The notes: generated from the letters alone by a model not told the origin. DNA of 64,000 nt from Panagrolaimus kolymaensis (GCA_028622995.1 JAJQJQ010000002.1:11222001-11286000), one strand, 5' to 3'. Positions 1 to 13,491 are shown, counted from the first letter of the stretch. Made by a program: numbers and translations.

Positions 1-968
1 GCAAATTTTTAATAAAATATTCACAAATTTTACTTTTTTTATGAATATTAAGTTTCTTTATTATGAAATTAAAGCGAAATTATTTTTAACGATTTTCAAT
101 GAAATTTTTTTTAACTAAGCTTTTGGATCGTATATTTTTTTTTCTAAATTTAATTGGATTAGCATACAAAACTTTTAGGTATTCTAAACGCAAAATTTAA
201 TTAAAAGTACGCTGACGTTTAGTTTATGAAAAGAATAAACATAGGGAACTTTTTTTATTATTTTCGGTGAGTTTAATCGAAAAGTAACTTGAATATTTCC
301 TTCTTATTAATTTTTATTGTTCGTTCGTTTTCGATTACTTTTGGTCGCAGTCCCAGGGCTACTAGGCTTCGCTTTTTCCCATACATATTATTATTCTTTT
401 TCTCTCTGTTTTTTTGTATCTTATCTTGAAATCTTTTATATTAAAATAGGAAATTCACCTAAAAAATTTGCATAAATTAGAATGAAACTATATTTTGTTT
501 TCCAAGCGCGATGAAATGATTTGGGTAATTTTCATATACATAAAAAATCAGCAAAACATGGGTTTGCTTGCTGCGCAAATTAAGTGATTTAACTATTGTA
601 AGCTTGCTCGATGACTATAACCTTAACTTTTTGCGAATTTTTCACAAGCTGGTATAAATTTTTTTTTAATGGTTCAGTTCATTGTTTATTTTGATTCGTG
701 CAAAAAAAAAGTTTTAAAGGCTTACACATGTTTCAATTTTTAGGATCTCATTATTGAAAATTAAGTGATTAAAATAGACACGAGTGATAAGATTGTTCGG
801 GAAAAGTTTTAATTTTTATAAAAGTCAATACAATAACTTTTTGGAAAAGTAATTATTAAAACATAGGCATTAATACGAGTGGCAATTTTGTATTTTTCAA
901 TAAAACAAGTAAGATCGCCGACCGGAGGCAGCGGAGTTTCTAGTAATTATTGTTGCAGACGGCTCAAG
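1..968. other. AT-rich intergenic, no gene seen
   Basis: No open frame with coding character and no recognisable RNA gene is visible. The sequence is A/T homopolymer-rich. A slightly more GC-rich patch near 915-965 leads into the inverted-repeat element and contains a copy of a short motif (gacggct..agagatta) that also occurs inside the element's arm. Confidence 0.6.
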
Positions 969-1591
969 AGATTAGTGCACAAGATTACTATGTAAAAAAA
1001 CAAAAGGCTGTTCAGGAAAAAACTTTTAGACGGCTAATGAGATTAAATTTTTTTTATTGATTTCAATAAATTATTTTATATGTTACACTGAAACAAACAG
1101 CCGCAGCACCGTCTTCGATTGTTATTACCCAACTTCTTTACCAACTATTTAATATTGAAAAATTTTTTTAAAAATGTTAAAAATTAAAAATTTTGTTTTA
1201 TTCTTGATTAGATAAGATGTAAAAGCAACTCGTATATTCGCAAGATTTTTGATGTAAAAAATGTTTTGGTGTAAATTGAAAAAAATAATAATTATAAGGT
1301 CAATTACAAAATAAAATTTTTAGTTTTTTTTTCCAATTTTCTATTGTTTTCTGAAACAAAGCATGTTTGAAAAAAGGTATTTTAAGCAAAAAATTTAAAT
1401 ATAACTAATTGTCGGACCAAAAATTTTTTTACTGTTAAAAATCGAAGACGGTGCTGCGGCTGTTTGTTTCAGTGTAACATATAAAATAATTTATTGAAAT
1501 CAATAAAAAAAATTTAATCTCATTAGCCGTCTAAAAGTTTTTTCCTGAACAGCCTTTTGTTTTTTTACATAGTAATCTTGTGCACTAATCT
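969..1591. repeat. Inverted-repeat element with perfect 152-bp arms
   Basis: Bases 969-1120 are the reverse complement of 1440-1591; I found no mismatch reading base by base, including an 8-base homopolymer run. The 319-bp spacer is AT-rich and shows no coding frame. The ends are AG...CT and I see no clear target-site duplication. The structure fits a foldback or MITE-type transposable element, or a young palindromic duplication. If transcribed it would form a very long hairpin. Confidence 0.85.
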
Positions 1592-3652
1592 TCTTTCTTC
1601 TCTTTCTTTTTAAATCTCCCAAAAAAAAGAAGAAAGAAAGAAAAAATTTATTTTATTTGTTGTTTTTCTCGCTCGCGTCTCTTTATTTTTCTTTCCACTT
1701 TTTGTTAATTTTATTAGTGTCAAATTCTTTTTTTATTTTATCGAGTCCAGTGTCAATAACAGTCTTTCTTCTCTCGTTCTCTTTTCTTAATTTCTTTTTT
1801 CTTGGTGGTAGAACGAACGCGCGAGAAAATCTTTATTTTTCTTTCCATCACCTTTAAATTATTTTATTTGTAACTGACCGCTATCTTTCTCGCGTTGTCG
1901 TCGCTACCACCACCTGTGACGGTGTGCGTTGACCTCTGAAAAACAAAAACTACGACAACGTTCAAATTCAAAATTCTTCTTCTTTCGATAGTCTTTCTTT
2001 CTTTATTCCCTTTTTTTCTTTCAAAATACTTTTTTTTTATTTTGGCGCGATTATTTGGAACTAACGAACACCTTTTTTTTTGAAACTTATTCAAACGGAA
2101 AAAATCTGTTTTTGGAATCAAAAAAATTTGTTTTTGCGAACAAAAAAAATATTTTATTTTCTTTGCAAAAACAAGAAAACAAGCTTTTATTCAAATTTTA
2201 TTTTTACTTTCCCAAACTGATAGTCGCCAGCCAGCTTGTTTGTTGTTTGGGAAAGTGAAAAAGCAGTCAATCGCAAAAACATTTTTCTTTGAGAAAAACT
2301 TTTATTTGTGTTTGTATCTTTGACCTAGTTTCTTCATATTATTTTTATTTTCTCTGCTAAAAACAAGCTCATAAAAAGAATTTTTATTTTCTCAATCATT
2401 TTTATTTATTTATTTTTTTATCATCTAAAAACATTCATTCTTTTTCCACCGCCGCTGCCCTTAAAAAAACTTTTTCTTTAGCATTGAAAAAAAATGGAAT
2501 AATGTTATTTTTTTGATTAGTAATACTTCCACCATCTTTTCCGTTCCATCCATGGTAGTTAGTAATCGCTTGCTTTTTTTCCTTCTAAAATATTATTTTA
2601 AAAAATTTTAACGGACTTTTTTCCATCTGAAGCTAGCATGCAAAAAAATACATATTTTTTTGATTGAAAACACAGTCTTTTTTTCTCTCCCATTTTTTCC
2701 CTCAAAAAATAAAGAGCTACGAAAAAAAATGCTTGAAAAAAAAATCAAGCATTCAAAATATATGTATTTTTTTTTTATTTGACGCAACAACTACTAAACT
2801 AACTAACTAATAGTCATTTTTTATTTTTTTTTTGTCCTTCAAAAACTTATGTATTACTTTTTCTCGCCACACTCGTTTCGTTTAACCAACAACATAAGTT
2901 TTTTCTTTTTTTCTCGTGTAGCTGTTGTTGCTCTAGCTCTCATGTTTCTTGGACGTCGTCGTTGTCGTTTGTCGTCTTGTTGTTGATAGTATTTAGCCTA
3001 GGAAAGTGGCGCTGATTATGTGTTTGAGATTTTCTTCTTATTTGTGTTATTATTTGTATTGTCTTTAACTTTCTCACTCATTTTTTTTCTTATATTATTT
3101 GCTTCTTCCTTTAAAACAACAAACCCTTCCTTCCTTTCTTCCCATTTCATTTCCTGATTATGATGAAAAACTAAAAAACTAGTCTTCTTCCTTCATTCTC
3201 GAAGCTTGCTTGCTTGCTATAGCTTAGAGGGTCGAGAATCAAAAAACGACAAAAGAAGAAAAAATATTTGGATTTTATTTTTTATTTTATTTTTTTTTAC
3301 GAAAAAAATTTTTGTTTGTCAAATCATCATCGGCTGCTTGATTCTTTAGTGAAATTCCTTTATTCCTTCCTCCATTTACTGAATTTTAAAATCATCATCG
3401 GCAGTCAAACAATTTTTTTACTTAGTTATTTAATTACTTAAAACAAAAAATTTAAAAAATGATGTGTTGTTAAAAAAAGTAAAGATTAAACCTAATTCTT
3501 TACGCCACCGTCGCCGCTTCACACATTTTTTTATTTTTAAAACTATTTTTAAACATTTTTTTTGAATCTTTTTTTCAAACATTTCAAATTTTTTGAAAAA
3601 CCTCGAAAAAAAGCTTATAAAAACTTTGAAAAACAAAAGAAAAAAAGTTAGA
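1592..3652. other. Pyrimidine-rich non-coding region
   Basis: Long runs of T and CT-rich low complexity, with a few GTTGTTGTCGTT-type patches near 2930-2990. Short open frames here are T-rich and lack coding character. It lies upstream of the first RhoGEF gene and may hold its promoter and 5' untranslated exons. Confidence 0.5.
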
Positions 3653-6600
3653 ATGGATTTTTCAACCGCCACCAATAGTTTTTCTGAAACTATATTTACA
3701 TTAAATTTAACAAAATCATTAAATTCATGTAAAATATGGTTAGATATTTGGTCATCTAAAAATTATATGTATAAATTATTACATTATTTTACTATTAAAT
3801 TTTTTACTCCTCCAAGGGTTTGTTTTTTTTATTGATGTCTGTGGTTTTTTTCAAATTTCCACAAAAGTCTAAAAGTATTAGTAAAAAAATTATAAGTAGT
3901 CGTCTGATTTTTTTCTGGGTTCATTTTTTGAATGATTAATGAAAATTTTTATTTTTTAACATTTATTATTTGTTGAATCCCAATCATTTTATAATTAGTT
4001 TTTTGAAAGTTTTTTTTGCTTCCATTATTTTTCTTAAAATTGTTATTAGAGATTCTAAAATTCAATCGTCTGTTTTTTCAATAAAAAAAACTATCATTCA
4101 TAAAAATTAAAAATTAAAATTTAAAAGCTTTAACTTTCACTTTTTCTTTCTTTTTTTAATTCTCTTTTTTTGATTGATTATGTGGGAATTTTTTTTTATT
4201 AAAATCTATAGATTCATTTTGCAGATAAAATAAAAAAATCCATCCATTTTCATTTCATTTTTCTTTTTTTACTCAATATTTTTTTTCTTACGCTTTTTTT
4301 TCCTTGATTTTTATGAGCTGGAAGCTGTCTTTTTATGTTTATATCTTTAAACGTATTTTTTCTTGAGGAATTTTTTTGTTGTTATTTTGTGGTTTTTTCT
4401 CTCTAATTATCGTCCACAAAAACATCACTTTTCTATATTATTGTTCTCTTTTTTCGAAACTTGTTTTTTTGGTTGTTAAAATTCTAAACGATAACAAAAA
4501 AAAAATACAATAGTTTGTGATTTGATTTTTTTAAACAACAAAAAATTTCAAGAATGATTCTATAAATTTAGTAATGAAAAAAAATACATAGGTGGATCTT
4601 GTCATAAACCAAATTTAGCCGTATTTAGGGATTTAAGAATTTTTAAAATAATTTTCTAAATTTTTTGTTTATTTATTTATTAATTTTTTAGCGACAAATT
4701 GAAGTTTTACACGAATTTCAACAATGCAGTTCAACATCAATTGATACAACATCAACAACAACGACCACCCCAACTGGAGGTATGGGAGCCATAACAGCTC
4801 CAACTCCCATTTTTTCATCCCAACCTTCACTTCTCGGAGGAGCACGTTCGCCTTCAATGGATTCAGGAATGAGTGGAAATAGACAAACAAGCATAAGCAG
4901 TGTTGGATCAAGTAAAATTAATTATGTTATTGAAGAATTGGTAAGTTTTTTCTTAGTTTTTTTTTTATCTCAAATGGAATTACAAAATTTTACGGGGAGC
5001 TTCAGTAAATATTGACAGTAACTATTTTTTTCTGAATTAGCCGCAATCTTGAGTTACTGTCAAAAAAATTTTTCTTCGGAAACAAATAATAGACTGACTT
5101 TTTTTGATTATTTTATTTTCTTGACAGTTACCAAATATTTATCAATATCAATCAAAGAATGCGGTTTCATTCAATAAAAAAAAGAATGATAGTTAACAAT
5201 TTTTTCTTAATATTGTCAAAATTAGCTTACTGTCATTTTTTAGTAGGTATTTACCCATTTTTTTGTTTCAGAAAACCACCGAACAATCATATGTTCGAGA
5301 ATTATGGGAAGTCATAGAACATTATATTAAACCATTTGAAGCACCAGAAAATCATTCACTTTTCCCGCCGCAACTTCGAAATCAATCCAAAGTTGTTTTT
5401 GGTGATATTCAAGGCCTTTATAAATTTCATTATGATTTATCAAGAAATTTAAATCAAAGTGAAACCATTGTGGAAATATGCCATAATTTTATTGTGAGAA
5501 GAAAAAATTTCTTAAACTTTTATCGACCTTATTGCCAAAATAAGCCCCTTTCTGAAGCCATAAGAAATGAACACGTGGATGGAACAAAATTTTTTATTGA
5601 TTGCCAACAAAAAGCCGGCCATTTACTTCCATTAAGTTCATATTTGCTTAAACCCATTCAACGAATAACTAAATATCAATTACTTCTAAAAGAATTACTT
5701 CGATATTCGCCCGATGAAGTTAGAAAAGATGTAACTGCGGCATTGGCTTCCATGTTAGATTTGCTGTCTCAATTAAATGCAGATTTAAATCAATTACATA
5801 TTTCCGCGTTTGCAGTAAGTTTTTTATTTTTATTTATATATTTGAGACACTCAGTAGCAAAATAGCATAAAAAATTGCGAATACAAAAGAGTAAATAATA
5901 ATTTTTGACAAAAAAGGGATAGTAATCATAGTTCGACAATAGTAATAATAATTTGATTACTATCATTTCTTATAATTTTTAAACTTTTTTTGATTCCCAG
6001 GTTTAAAAAAAATTTTCACAGCTTTTCAATCTCACATTTTTTTGAATGTTTGACGAAAGAGATGACGTAGATAAGCATTTTTTTTATTATAGTTTTGATG
6101 TTGATTTTTTTCTCATTTAAACTTAAGTCTTAAGATTAAAGCTTACAACACATTTTTTTTCTTTTTCTTTTCATTTGTTGTGTTTTTTATGAGAAAGTTT
6201 TTTACGTGTTTATTTGAAGATTTCGAACTTCGAAGTAGTTGAAAATCAAAAGAGTCAAGTGATTTAGAATATTTTTTTAAGTGCTTTTTTGTTTTTTTTA
6301 AACTCAAAAACAAAGCATAAATAAAAGTTTGAAAAGTTTTTTTTGCAGCATTTTTGAGATTTCATTAGCAAATTTTTTGTCAAAACTTAATAATTTATTT
6401 CCTTTAAAAAAATGTGTATATTTGAGTGCAAAGTAAATTTATCAAACAAAAAAAAAACTTTGGATTTGCAACAACTAAAATTCTAAATATTTGTTTACAA
6501 TAATTTACTTTGATGATGCAAAACAAAAAAAATCCACTTAATATTAAGCTAGCTGAGTATTTTTTTTCTTCAAGTATCTGCGAAAACGTTTGACCCTTGA

Positions 6601-7928
6601 GTTTAAGTTAACGAATCAACAAAATACAAAAATAATATATTTCGTTAAAAACTGAGCTTTTTGCATATTTTTTTTTCTACAAAAAATAATAATTTAAATT
6701 TGAAGATGAGGCACTTGAACTTGATTTTCTGTAGTTTGATATTTGGGTCAATCAATCAAACTTTTTTTCGCAAAAGTTACTGTAACTTAAATAAAATTTA
6801 TTTTATTTTTTCAGGGTGATTTACAACTTCTTGGTCCATTACGTTTACAAACGGAATGCTTTGTATATGCATTTAAGAAAAAAACTCATCGACTTTCAAA
6901 TAAACCACAAAGGCGATTTTTATTTTTATTTGATGGTGGAATATTATTTTGTAAAAAGCGAACTCAACCTTTACCATACGCGCCTGAATATTATGAACAT
7001 AAAATGTGTATACCTATGAAAGATTTAGGATTTTCTGAATCATCTCGATCCGCGTCAGAAAGATTTGAAATATGGGATTCCACTAAAAATGATGGATACG
7101 CTATTCAACCTTTAGAAGAGGCAGCTAAAATAAAATGGATTCAACGATTAATTAAATTAACCAATGGTTATGGACATGGTGGTCATTCAGCTGCTAATCA
7201 AAATAATGAAAATAATAAACATCAATCGGTTGCTACAACAACGACGAATACTCATTCATCGTCATCAACAAGTTCAAGACCCCAATCATGGACAAGTGAA
7301 AGTACAGTATCCTCAAGAGGAAGTGGGGCATTTGAAGATATGTCAGCTAGCACATCTTCAAATAGTCAAGCAACGGATTAGTAAGTTTTTTTAAATTCTT
7401 ACTTTTTCGTTTTAAGAATATTAAAAATTTGAGGAAAAAAAAGTGAATGAAATCATTTTTTCTTTGTTTTTGACTTTTGTTAAATAAAATAATTTTCAGC
7501 ACCATGATTGATCCAAATGGTAATGCATCATCCAATTCACCAATTCGGCGAAAATCATCTTCAACTACTTCAACTTATTCAGATTTGGATAATCGATGTG
7601 GAAGTGGAAATAATAGCAGTAGTCATGTAACAACAATTCAAATAGCACCCAATAAACTTGCATCATCAAATCATAGTAATTTGGTAAGCAAAGTTTTAAT
7701 ATTTTTTTCTTGACACATAAATTTAAAAAATTTCGATTCCGAATCAAAAACTAAATGATTTTCCTTTTTGATTCGAGATTCAAAAAATAAAAGTAATTTA
7801 TTTAACTAATTTTTTATTTGTTTTAGGATTCCTTGGCGCTTGGCCCAGATTCATCAAATTATTCTTTAAATGTAATATTAGAATCTCAAAAAACCACGAC
7901 AACCCAAAACGAGCTTATTGCTAAATAA
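3653..7928 (+). CDS. Dbl-family Rho guanine-nucleotide exchange factor (DH-PH)
   Basis: Proposed exons are 3653-3817 (tentative), 4692-4940, 5272-5814, 6815-7380, 7500-7683 and 7827-7928, all joining in frame (602 aa with the tentative first exon). The DH domain begins at KINYVIEEL across an intron and contains YVRELW and the hallmark SYLLKPIQRITKYQLLLKEL. The PH domain in exon 4 has FLFLFDGGILFCKKR and FEIWD. Low-complexity Ser/Thr tails flank both ends. By family knowledge it activates Rho/Rac/Cdc42 GTPases by GDP release at membranes. The DH-PH is closest to MCF2/MCF2L (Dbl/Dbs), but no CRAL-TRIO or spectrin region is visible upstream. The first exon (start 3653, donor at 3818) is supported only by frame and splice sites. 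A shorter paralogue lies at 23383-24683. Confidence 0.82.
5014..5061. repeat. 47-bp-class terminal inverted repeat element, copy 1 (48 bp)
   Basis: Starts gacagtaac and ends gttactgtc, giving perfect terminal inverted repeats in a RhoGEF intron. It shares the termini of the other copies but has a different core. Confidence 0.6.
5188..5234. repeat. 47-bp terminal inverted repeat element, copy 2
   Basis: Exactly 47 bp, gatagttaac...ttactgtc, in the same RhoGEF intron. Read on the minus strand it gives GACAGTAA, then a GACAATA core, matching the layout of the copies at 5918 and 48571. Confidence 0.65.
5918..5964. repeat. 47-bp terminal inverted repeat element, copy 3
   Basis: Exactly 47 bp, gatagtaatc...gacaata...gattactatc, in the next RhoGEF intron. 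It can fold into a hairpin with an 11-bp terminal stem. Confidence 0.7.
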
Positions 7929-8778
7929 TAAAATCTTCGACTTTCAAAGCTACCGAATTACTTCGAGAAAAAATATTAAAATTTAAATATATCTGTAAAT
8001 TTTTCGAGAATCAAGTCTTATTAAAAAATTGCTTGCTCCATATTTCGTTGCCGTCGTTTTTATATTTTTTTCCATCCCTTAATTAATTTTCTTTGATTTT
8101 CATTTTTTTTGGATCTCTCTGCTGCCTTTGTTTTCCAGTGACAACAAACACTACAAACATATATTTTTTTAAGTTAGTTCCATTTAATTAAAAAAATATT
8201 CATGAAAGATTTTTATTTTGTTGTTGTTAAAATTTTTATAATAACTGTAAATAAATTGAATTGATTTTGTTGTTGTTGTTGTCGAAATATTTCTTCTTTC
8301 TTTTTTATTAATTCTTTGTAATTTTTTTCTGGTCAAATATTATTTTTTTATATAAATGCTTCAAAAAATTTAAAAAACCATGTCTTAATATTATTATTTT
8401 TTTCTTTGTTTTTTATACGAAATTCTTTATTCATATTTTTTGCTTTAATTTTTTTGAAATTTTATTATTTGTAAAAAAAAAGTTTTACTCAAAGAAATAA
8501 ATGTGTGTTTGTGTAAAGAAAAGCTCAAAAATAAAGTTTTTATAAAAAAATTAAATTCATCTTTAATAAAGCATTTAAAAATTTTTGACAATTTAATTAT
8601 GTTTTCTGCTTGAAAACATTCATAAAATGAAAGCGAAATATCAATTCAATTTTAATATATTAATAAATCGGCATAACTCCGTTTATATTTGGGTTCCAAA
8701 CAAGTTCGTCCATTTAATGCATTTGGCATGCTCTTGATTTTTTTTATGCTTACAAATAATGAATATAAACATTTTTAT
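7929..8778. other. 3' flanks of convergent genes
   Basis: Non-coding. It contains possible polyadenylation signals for the RhoGEF (aataaa near 8497 and 8531), a short GTT/TTG microsatellite near 8260-8281 and T-rich runs. No further gene is seen. Confidence 0.5.
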
Positions 8779-9841
8779 TTAAGAATAAAGGCAAAAAAGA
8801 AAGTTTGGATATTTTAATTCCAAATATTTATCATAAATTAATTCATCTTCTTCGTGAATTTCATTTCCTTGCAGCGCCTCTTTCATCCATAAACATAAGC
8901 ATCCATTTGGTTCCATATGAATTTCAATAAAAGTTGAAATTTCATTTAAGGTTGGAAATACATCAACGTTTTTAAGCTAAAGGGATTTAAATTTTGAAAA
9001 TTTTTTAAGTGGAATTAATGAATTCATTGTAGTTTGCTTTGGTTTCCAAGGAATTCTAAACGATTTTTTTTTATCGATAAAAGAGTTAATTAAATAATTA
9101 TTATTGTATTTTGTTTGACTTACGAAGCTCTAAAAGCATTTGGACATTTTTTCATTACTTCAAGAGGAACATTTACATCTATGGGATCACAATTCATAAA
9201 AGTTAATTGCTTCAATGTCGAACTCAATAATAAAGGAAATGTTTGGTTATAAAGTTTCATGGATGATAGAACTAATTGTTCAAGTTGAGATATTTCCAAT
9301 TTAGAAAAAATAATCGGAATATTTTTGCTTTCTAATTTTTGTATAGTTAAATAAGTTTTAACGGTAATAATGGAATTTGAAGAAGGCGATGAATTTAAAA
9401 AATATTCATGATTGGAATCCATTCCAATTTCATTTCCCCAATAACGCAAGCGAGCATTTGAACACTAAAAAATTGTTTTCCGTAATAATATAAAATTTAA
9501 TGAAGCTGTAAAAACTAAACTAAACACACCGTTTCATTAGTATTATTTGCTTTAAAAAGTTGAGCATCTTGAATTCCAAGAAATCCTAGTGTTCGTCCAT
9601 GATAACGTAAAACAATTTTGTATAATTCGTTCGAGGATTGCGATAACTTTATTTTAAGTTTTACAGAACCAGCGTTTTCAGCCAAATAAAGTTTCATTGA
9701 ATATGACAAAACAAAATTTTTAATTATTGGGGAATGTACTTCCGGGAAGAAGAAAAAGTCATGGAATTCATTGAAAACAAAAAATAAAGATAATATTAAA
9801 ATTATTATAATTAACCAAAGAATAATCATGAAATTTGACAT
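8779..9841 (-). pseudogene. Membrane-anchored F-box-like family, copy 1 (in-frame stop)
   Basis: Exons 9841-9530, 9464-9124 and 9055-8779 join in frame. The product starts with a hydrophobic anchor (about residues 5-23), followed by the family signature LSYSMKLYLAENAGSVKLK and a region with weak leucine-rich or F-box-associated character. An in-frame TAG at 8977-8979 in the last exon would cut the protein to about 243 residues. The frame stays open beyond it for 65 codons that align with copy 3 (positions 15014-15293). It is either a recent pseudogene or a truncated allele. The resemblance to nematode F-box-like proteins (LPYSMKxYLA region) is from family memory and is moderate. Confidence 0.6.
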
Positions 9842-10190
9842 TTTTTTGTTTGTTGATTGATAGTTTACAAATTTTTTAGAAAATTTTGGGAAGTAAGTAA
9901 TACTTTAAGTTTTGCCTCAAATGAATATAGCAACTTAAAATTGCAATCTATCTTCTTTTTTTTTTTGGTGACCGACCTATGCTGGGAAAGATTGACGACA
10001 ATAGCTTGTATATTATATATGCAATTTTGAGAGAAATCGATTTTAATTATGCCAAAAAAAAAATCAGAAAGGTCAAAAATAAACCTGTGGTTGTTTAAAC
10101 ATTTATTGATTGAACTGATTGAGAGTATTGAGCGATTTTTCATTTGACTAAAAAAATTTTTATTCCTTTTGATGTGAAATTTAAAATAAA

Positions 10191-11127
10191 ATGTTAGTTT
10201 TAATTTTTATCATTATTACACTTTTGATTTCAATTTTTCTTATTATTTTTTATAAACAATTTTGCAATGGAAAAGTTTCATCAACCCATCGAGAACATTG
10301 AGTGAAAGATAACTTTGTTTTACCATATTCAATGAAAATTTATTTTGCTCAAAAGGCTTCATTAAAAATCAAAATGAAACTTGGACATATTTCAAATGAA
10401 TTGCATAATATTTTATTTTGTTATCAAAAAAGAAAAGTTGATTCATTAGAAATTTCTTTAAATAGATGTTGGAATTCATCTTTATTTTTTCTTGATGATT
10501 GGAACGGCATTGGAATGAGAATCAATTCACGTTATTTACGCCAGCAGCCAAGAAAAGAAGAATGGAAAATAAAAGTTGAAAAAACTTTAAAAATCGAATA
10601 TTTGAATTCTAAAGAAATTCAAAGTTTACCTTTAAAAATAGATTTATCCATTTTAAGAGAACTTCGAATTTCCCATTTAAAATTGAAAGCCCAAGCATTC
10701 AAATGTTTGTTATCTTCATCATTAAAAATGCTTTTTTGTTATGAATGCGAAATTTATGGCATTGATGCGTCTTTAGAAATTTTTAAAAAATGTCCCAATA
10801 TTTCTTTAATCTGGTAATAAATTTGTTAATAACTATCTAGAACTAAGTTATAGGCTTATTACATGTTTCGGTTTTATTTTATTACTCAAAATTTTCAGTA
10901 TTCCTTGGCAAAAAAATTTGACTTCCTCAGCCGCTTTGAATAAAATCCAACATTGAAATAACAAATTTGAACATCTCTTCTTTAATAATGTTACTCCTCT
11001 CTTTCCTGAATTATCTGATATTATTTTATTTATTAAACTTCATATAAAATCTAATGGAAGATTTATTTTAGGCCCGACGTTAGAATGGATTTTAGAGAAT
11101 GAAAGGGTAATGGAATACATATGCTAA
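10191..11127 (+). pseudogene. Membrane-anchored F-box-like family, copy 2 (two stops)
   Basis: Begins with a hydrophobic anchor (MLVLIFIIITLLISIF...) and contains the family signature LPYSMKIYFAQKAS. Exons are 10191-10813 and 10899-11127 with a good intron between. Two in-frame TGA codons, at 10299-10301 and 10954-10956, interrupt an otherwise continuous frame whose later part aligns with the other copies (CIPW..., LEIFKKCP). It lacks the first intron that copies 1 and 3 have, as does copy 4. It is divergent from copy 1 (minus strand) and lies 350 bp away from it. Best read as a decaying copy. Confidence 0.65.
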
Positions 11128-11759
11128 AAAATTGAATCAAAATATCCCGAAATTGCATTTAGTTTCTAACAAATTTTTAATATTCATTCATCTTTTCGAA
11201 TTTGCTTTAAGTTTGATTAAAATAAATAAATGTATTCCAGATTTTTTTTGCTCTGAGATTTTATACATGAACCGCTGTGAATACTCAAAGCTTATAAACA
11301 TCGAAAACATGCAACGTAATCAATAATTTTATTTCATTTTTAGCTTACATATAATACTGTAATTTTGTAAAATAAATTATTTTTAACAATGAAAACGAAG
11401 AGAGGAAATATTAAATTTTTTATTTTTATTTTCATTCAAAACGACAAAAAAAGTGTGAACTCCTCTCAAAAGGAATAGGAAAGCAAATTTGGCGCGAAAA
11501 TATTCTTGGCAATAAAACTGCCATTTTTGTTGCTTTTGCTGTAATGCCATTTTCCACTTTTTAATTTTCATTCTACGCTTTTGTAACTTTTCTTTAGTTT
11601 TTGTTTTTGCTGCTCCTACTTCTCTTCAGATTTGTTTTCAAAGAATCATTTTTATCGTGCTTTGCTTTTCGGGTTTCGTATTAGTATTATAAATTTGTTT
11701 TGTATTTACTTATCGCTTCTTTCGTTTTTCAGCAACATTCGCAAACGTTAACAATTGTT
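11128..11759. other. Intergenic, 5' flank of MATH-BTB gene
   Basis: No gene seen. A TTTTTCAG acceptor at 11725-11732, 27 bp upstream of the MATH-BTB start, is a likely trans-splice or 5'UTR splice site. Confidence 0.5.
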
Positions 11760-12881
11760 ATGGATTCTCCTGCAACAACTTCTTCAACTTATGTAAGTCT
11801 ATTTTTTTATTTTATCAAAATAATGGGATATGTTTTTTAGAAGCTTGAATGTCCCGTTTCAATCAAATGGACTATTTCGGAAGACAAAATGATGGCAGCG
11901 GAAAATTCAAAAGATCGTACTCTGAAAACAGAATTATTCAATGCTTCAAACATTCCTGGTGTCAAATATTATCTTTCAATTCAGCCCCTTACAAATTTAA
12001 ATGTATGGATTGGCTTTGATACCATTCTTGAAGAAGAAGAAGAAATTAGAATGGATGTTAATTATACTATTGATTCAGCTGGATATACAACAAATGAAAA
12101 AGATTGTAATGGGTCATTTAAATTTTTTATCAATTATTATGAATTTTATGATCCAGAAAAGAAATTTATTGTTGATGGAAAATTTACTTTGAAATGTGAA
12201 GGAATTTTATCTGTTCAACGAGAAAAACCTGCAGAAATTGAAAATGGAATCAAATTTGATACTGGACTTGTTTGTCATAGATTATGGATGAGCTATGATA
12301 AAGACTTTACAATCAACGTTGATGGAACCTGCGTTAAGGTAAATATTTTAAACTTATCCTTCATTTTCATATTTCTTCTTTTTAGGCGCATAAATGCTTT
12401 CTCAATGCTCAATCACCTGTTTTTAAAGCGATGTCACAATCTGGTATCAAAGAATCCATGGTTATCAATGATTTTTCTGTCAGAGTCGTCGAAACAGCTG
12501 TTCAATTTTGTTATCTCGGTGAAACTACAAATGCTTTGAATTTGAAAGAAAACATGCGACTCTTAGAATTTTGTCACAAATATGAAATGAACGATGTTAA
12601 GGTCAGTAGTTTTACTTATTTCCCATACTTTACAACCTTAAATATTTCATTTTCAGACTCGTATCGAAGCTTCCATGATTCTCGATGTTTCTGTTTCAAA
12701 TGTTTGTCTTCTCGCAAATTGTTCAATTAATTCAAAGGCCGTCAAACTTGAAGAAGAATGTTTCAAACTTTTAATTAAATCACTCAAAACAACTCCTGTC
12801 GCTGATATCGGTCTTCTTGATAAAGATTTCGCTATCAAACTTCTTACCAAAGCTTTCTGTAACATCATTGAAACCTCCTAA
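11760..12881 (+). CDS. MATH-BTB domain protein
   Basis: Exons 11760-11792, 11841-12338, 12386-12601 and 12657-12881 give 323 aa. An N-terminal MATH-type region (about residues 12-165) has the beta-sandwich pattern around SIKWTISED and CNGSFKFFINYYEFYDP. A BTB/POZ domain follows (from about residue 155: VDGTCVKAHKCFLNAQSPVF, then VVETAVQFCYLGE). The C-terminal helices resemble a BACK-like tail. Nematode MATH-BTB proteins (bath family, MEL-26) are substrate adaptors of CUL3 ubiquitin ligases: MATH binds substrate and BTB binds cullin. The start is supported by a TTTTTCAG acceptor 27 bp upstream. The first exon codes only 11 residues. Codon use is less AT-biased than in the F-box-like neighbours, suggesting higher expression. 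Confidence 0.85.
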
Positions 12882-13491
12882 TCTTTCTTCTCTCTTTGTT
12901 GTTTTCGCTTGTAAATTTTTTCATTTGTTGTTAGTTTTTGTATTTATTCATTTTTTTGTACATAGGCTTTTTGCTATCGTTATCATGCCTTTTTGTATTG
13001 TTAGAGTTTTTATAAAGTTTTGAAACGTTTCATTTTTTGTAATAGAATTTTTCCATTTAGCATCAAAAAGCAAACTTGTAAACTTGGCGGCATCACCACT
13101 CAATCCATGCAATCTTTCACTTTCTTTACTTATTCATTTAGAAAACGCAGAATACAAATATTAATCATTACAAATCGAGAAAATAAGGAGAGAGTTATAG
13201 TACTTTCTGGTCGAATGGAAACATACAACTTTGAACATTGATAAACAACCATTAGCAATCAAAAACTTTTCTCGTAAACGATCTTGCGCCAACACCTTAA
13301 TTCGACTGAAATCAAACAAAAAGAGAGAGAAATTGGTTTTTCAATAAGCAATAAAAGTCATGGATAAAATTTAATTTATTCTTCAAACAAAAGAAGAAAA
13401 AGCTAACTAACAACAATTCATACATATATAATAAATACAAAACGTTAAAAATAGCACATTCAAATCCATCCATACATATCGGTAGGTTCAT
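12882..13491. other. Convergent 3' flanks
   Basis: Between the MATH-BTB stop and the stop of the minus-strand four-pass gene. Short open frames here overlap no conserved features. No gene seen. Confidence 0.5.
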
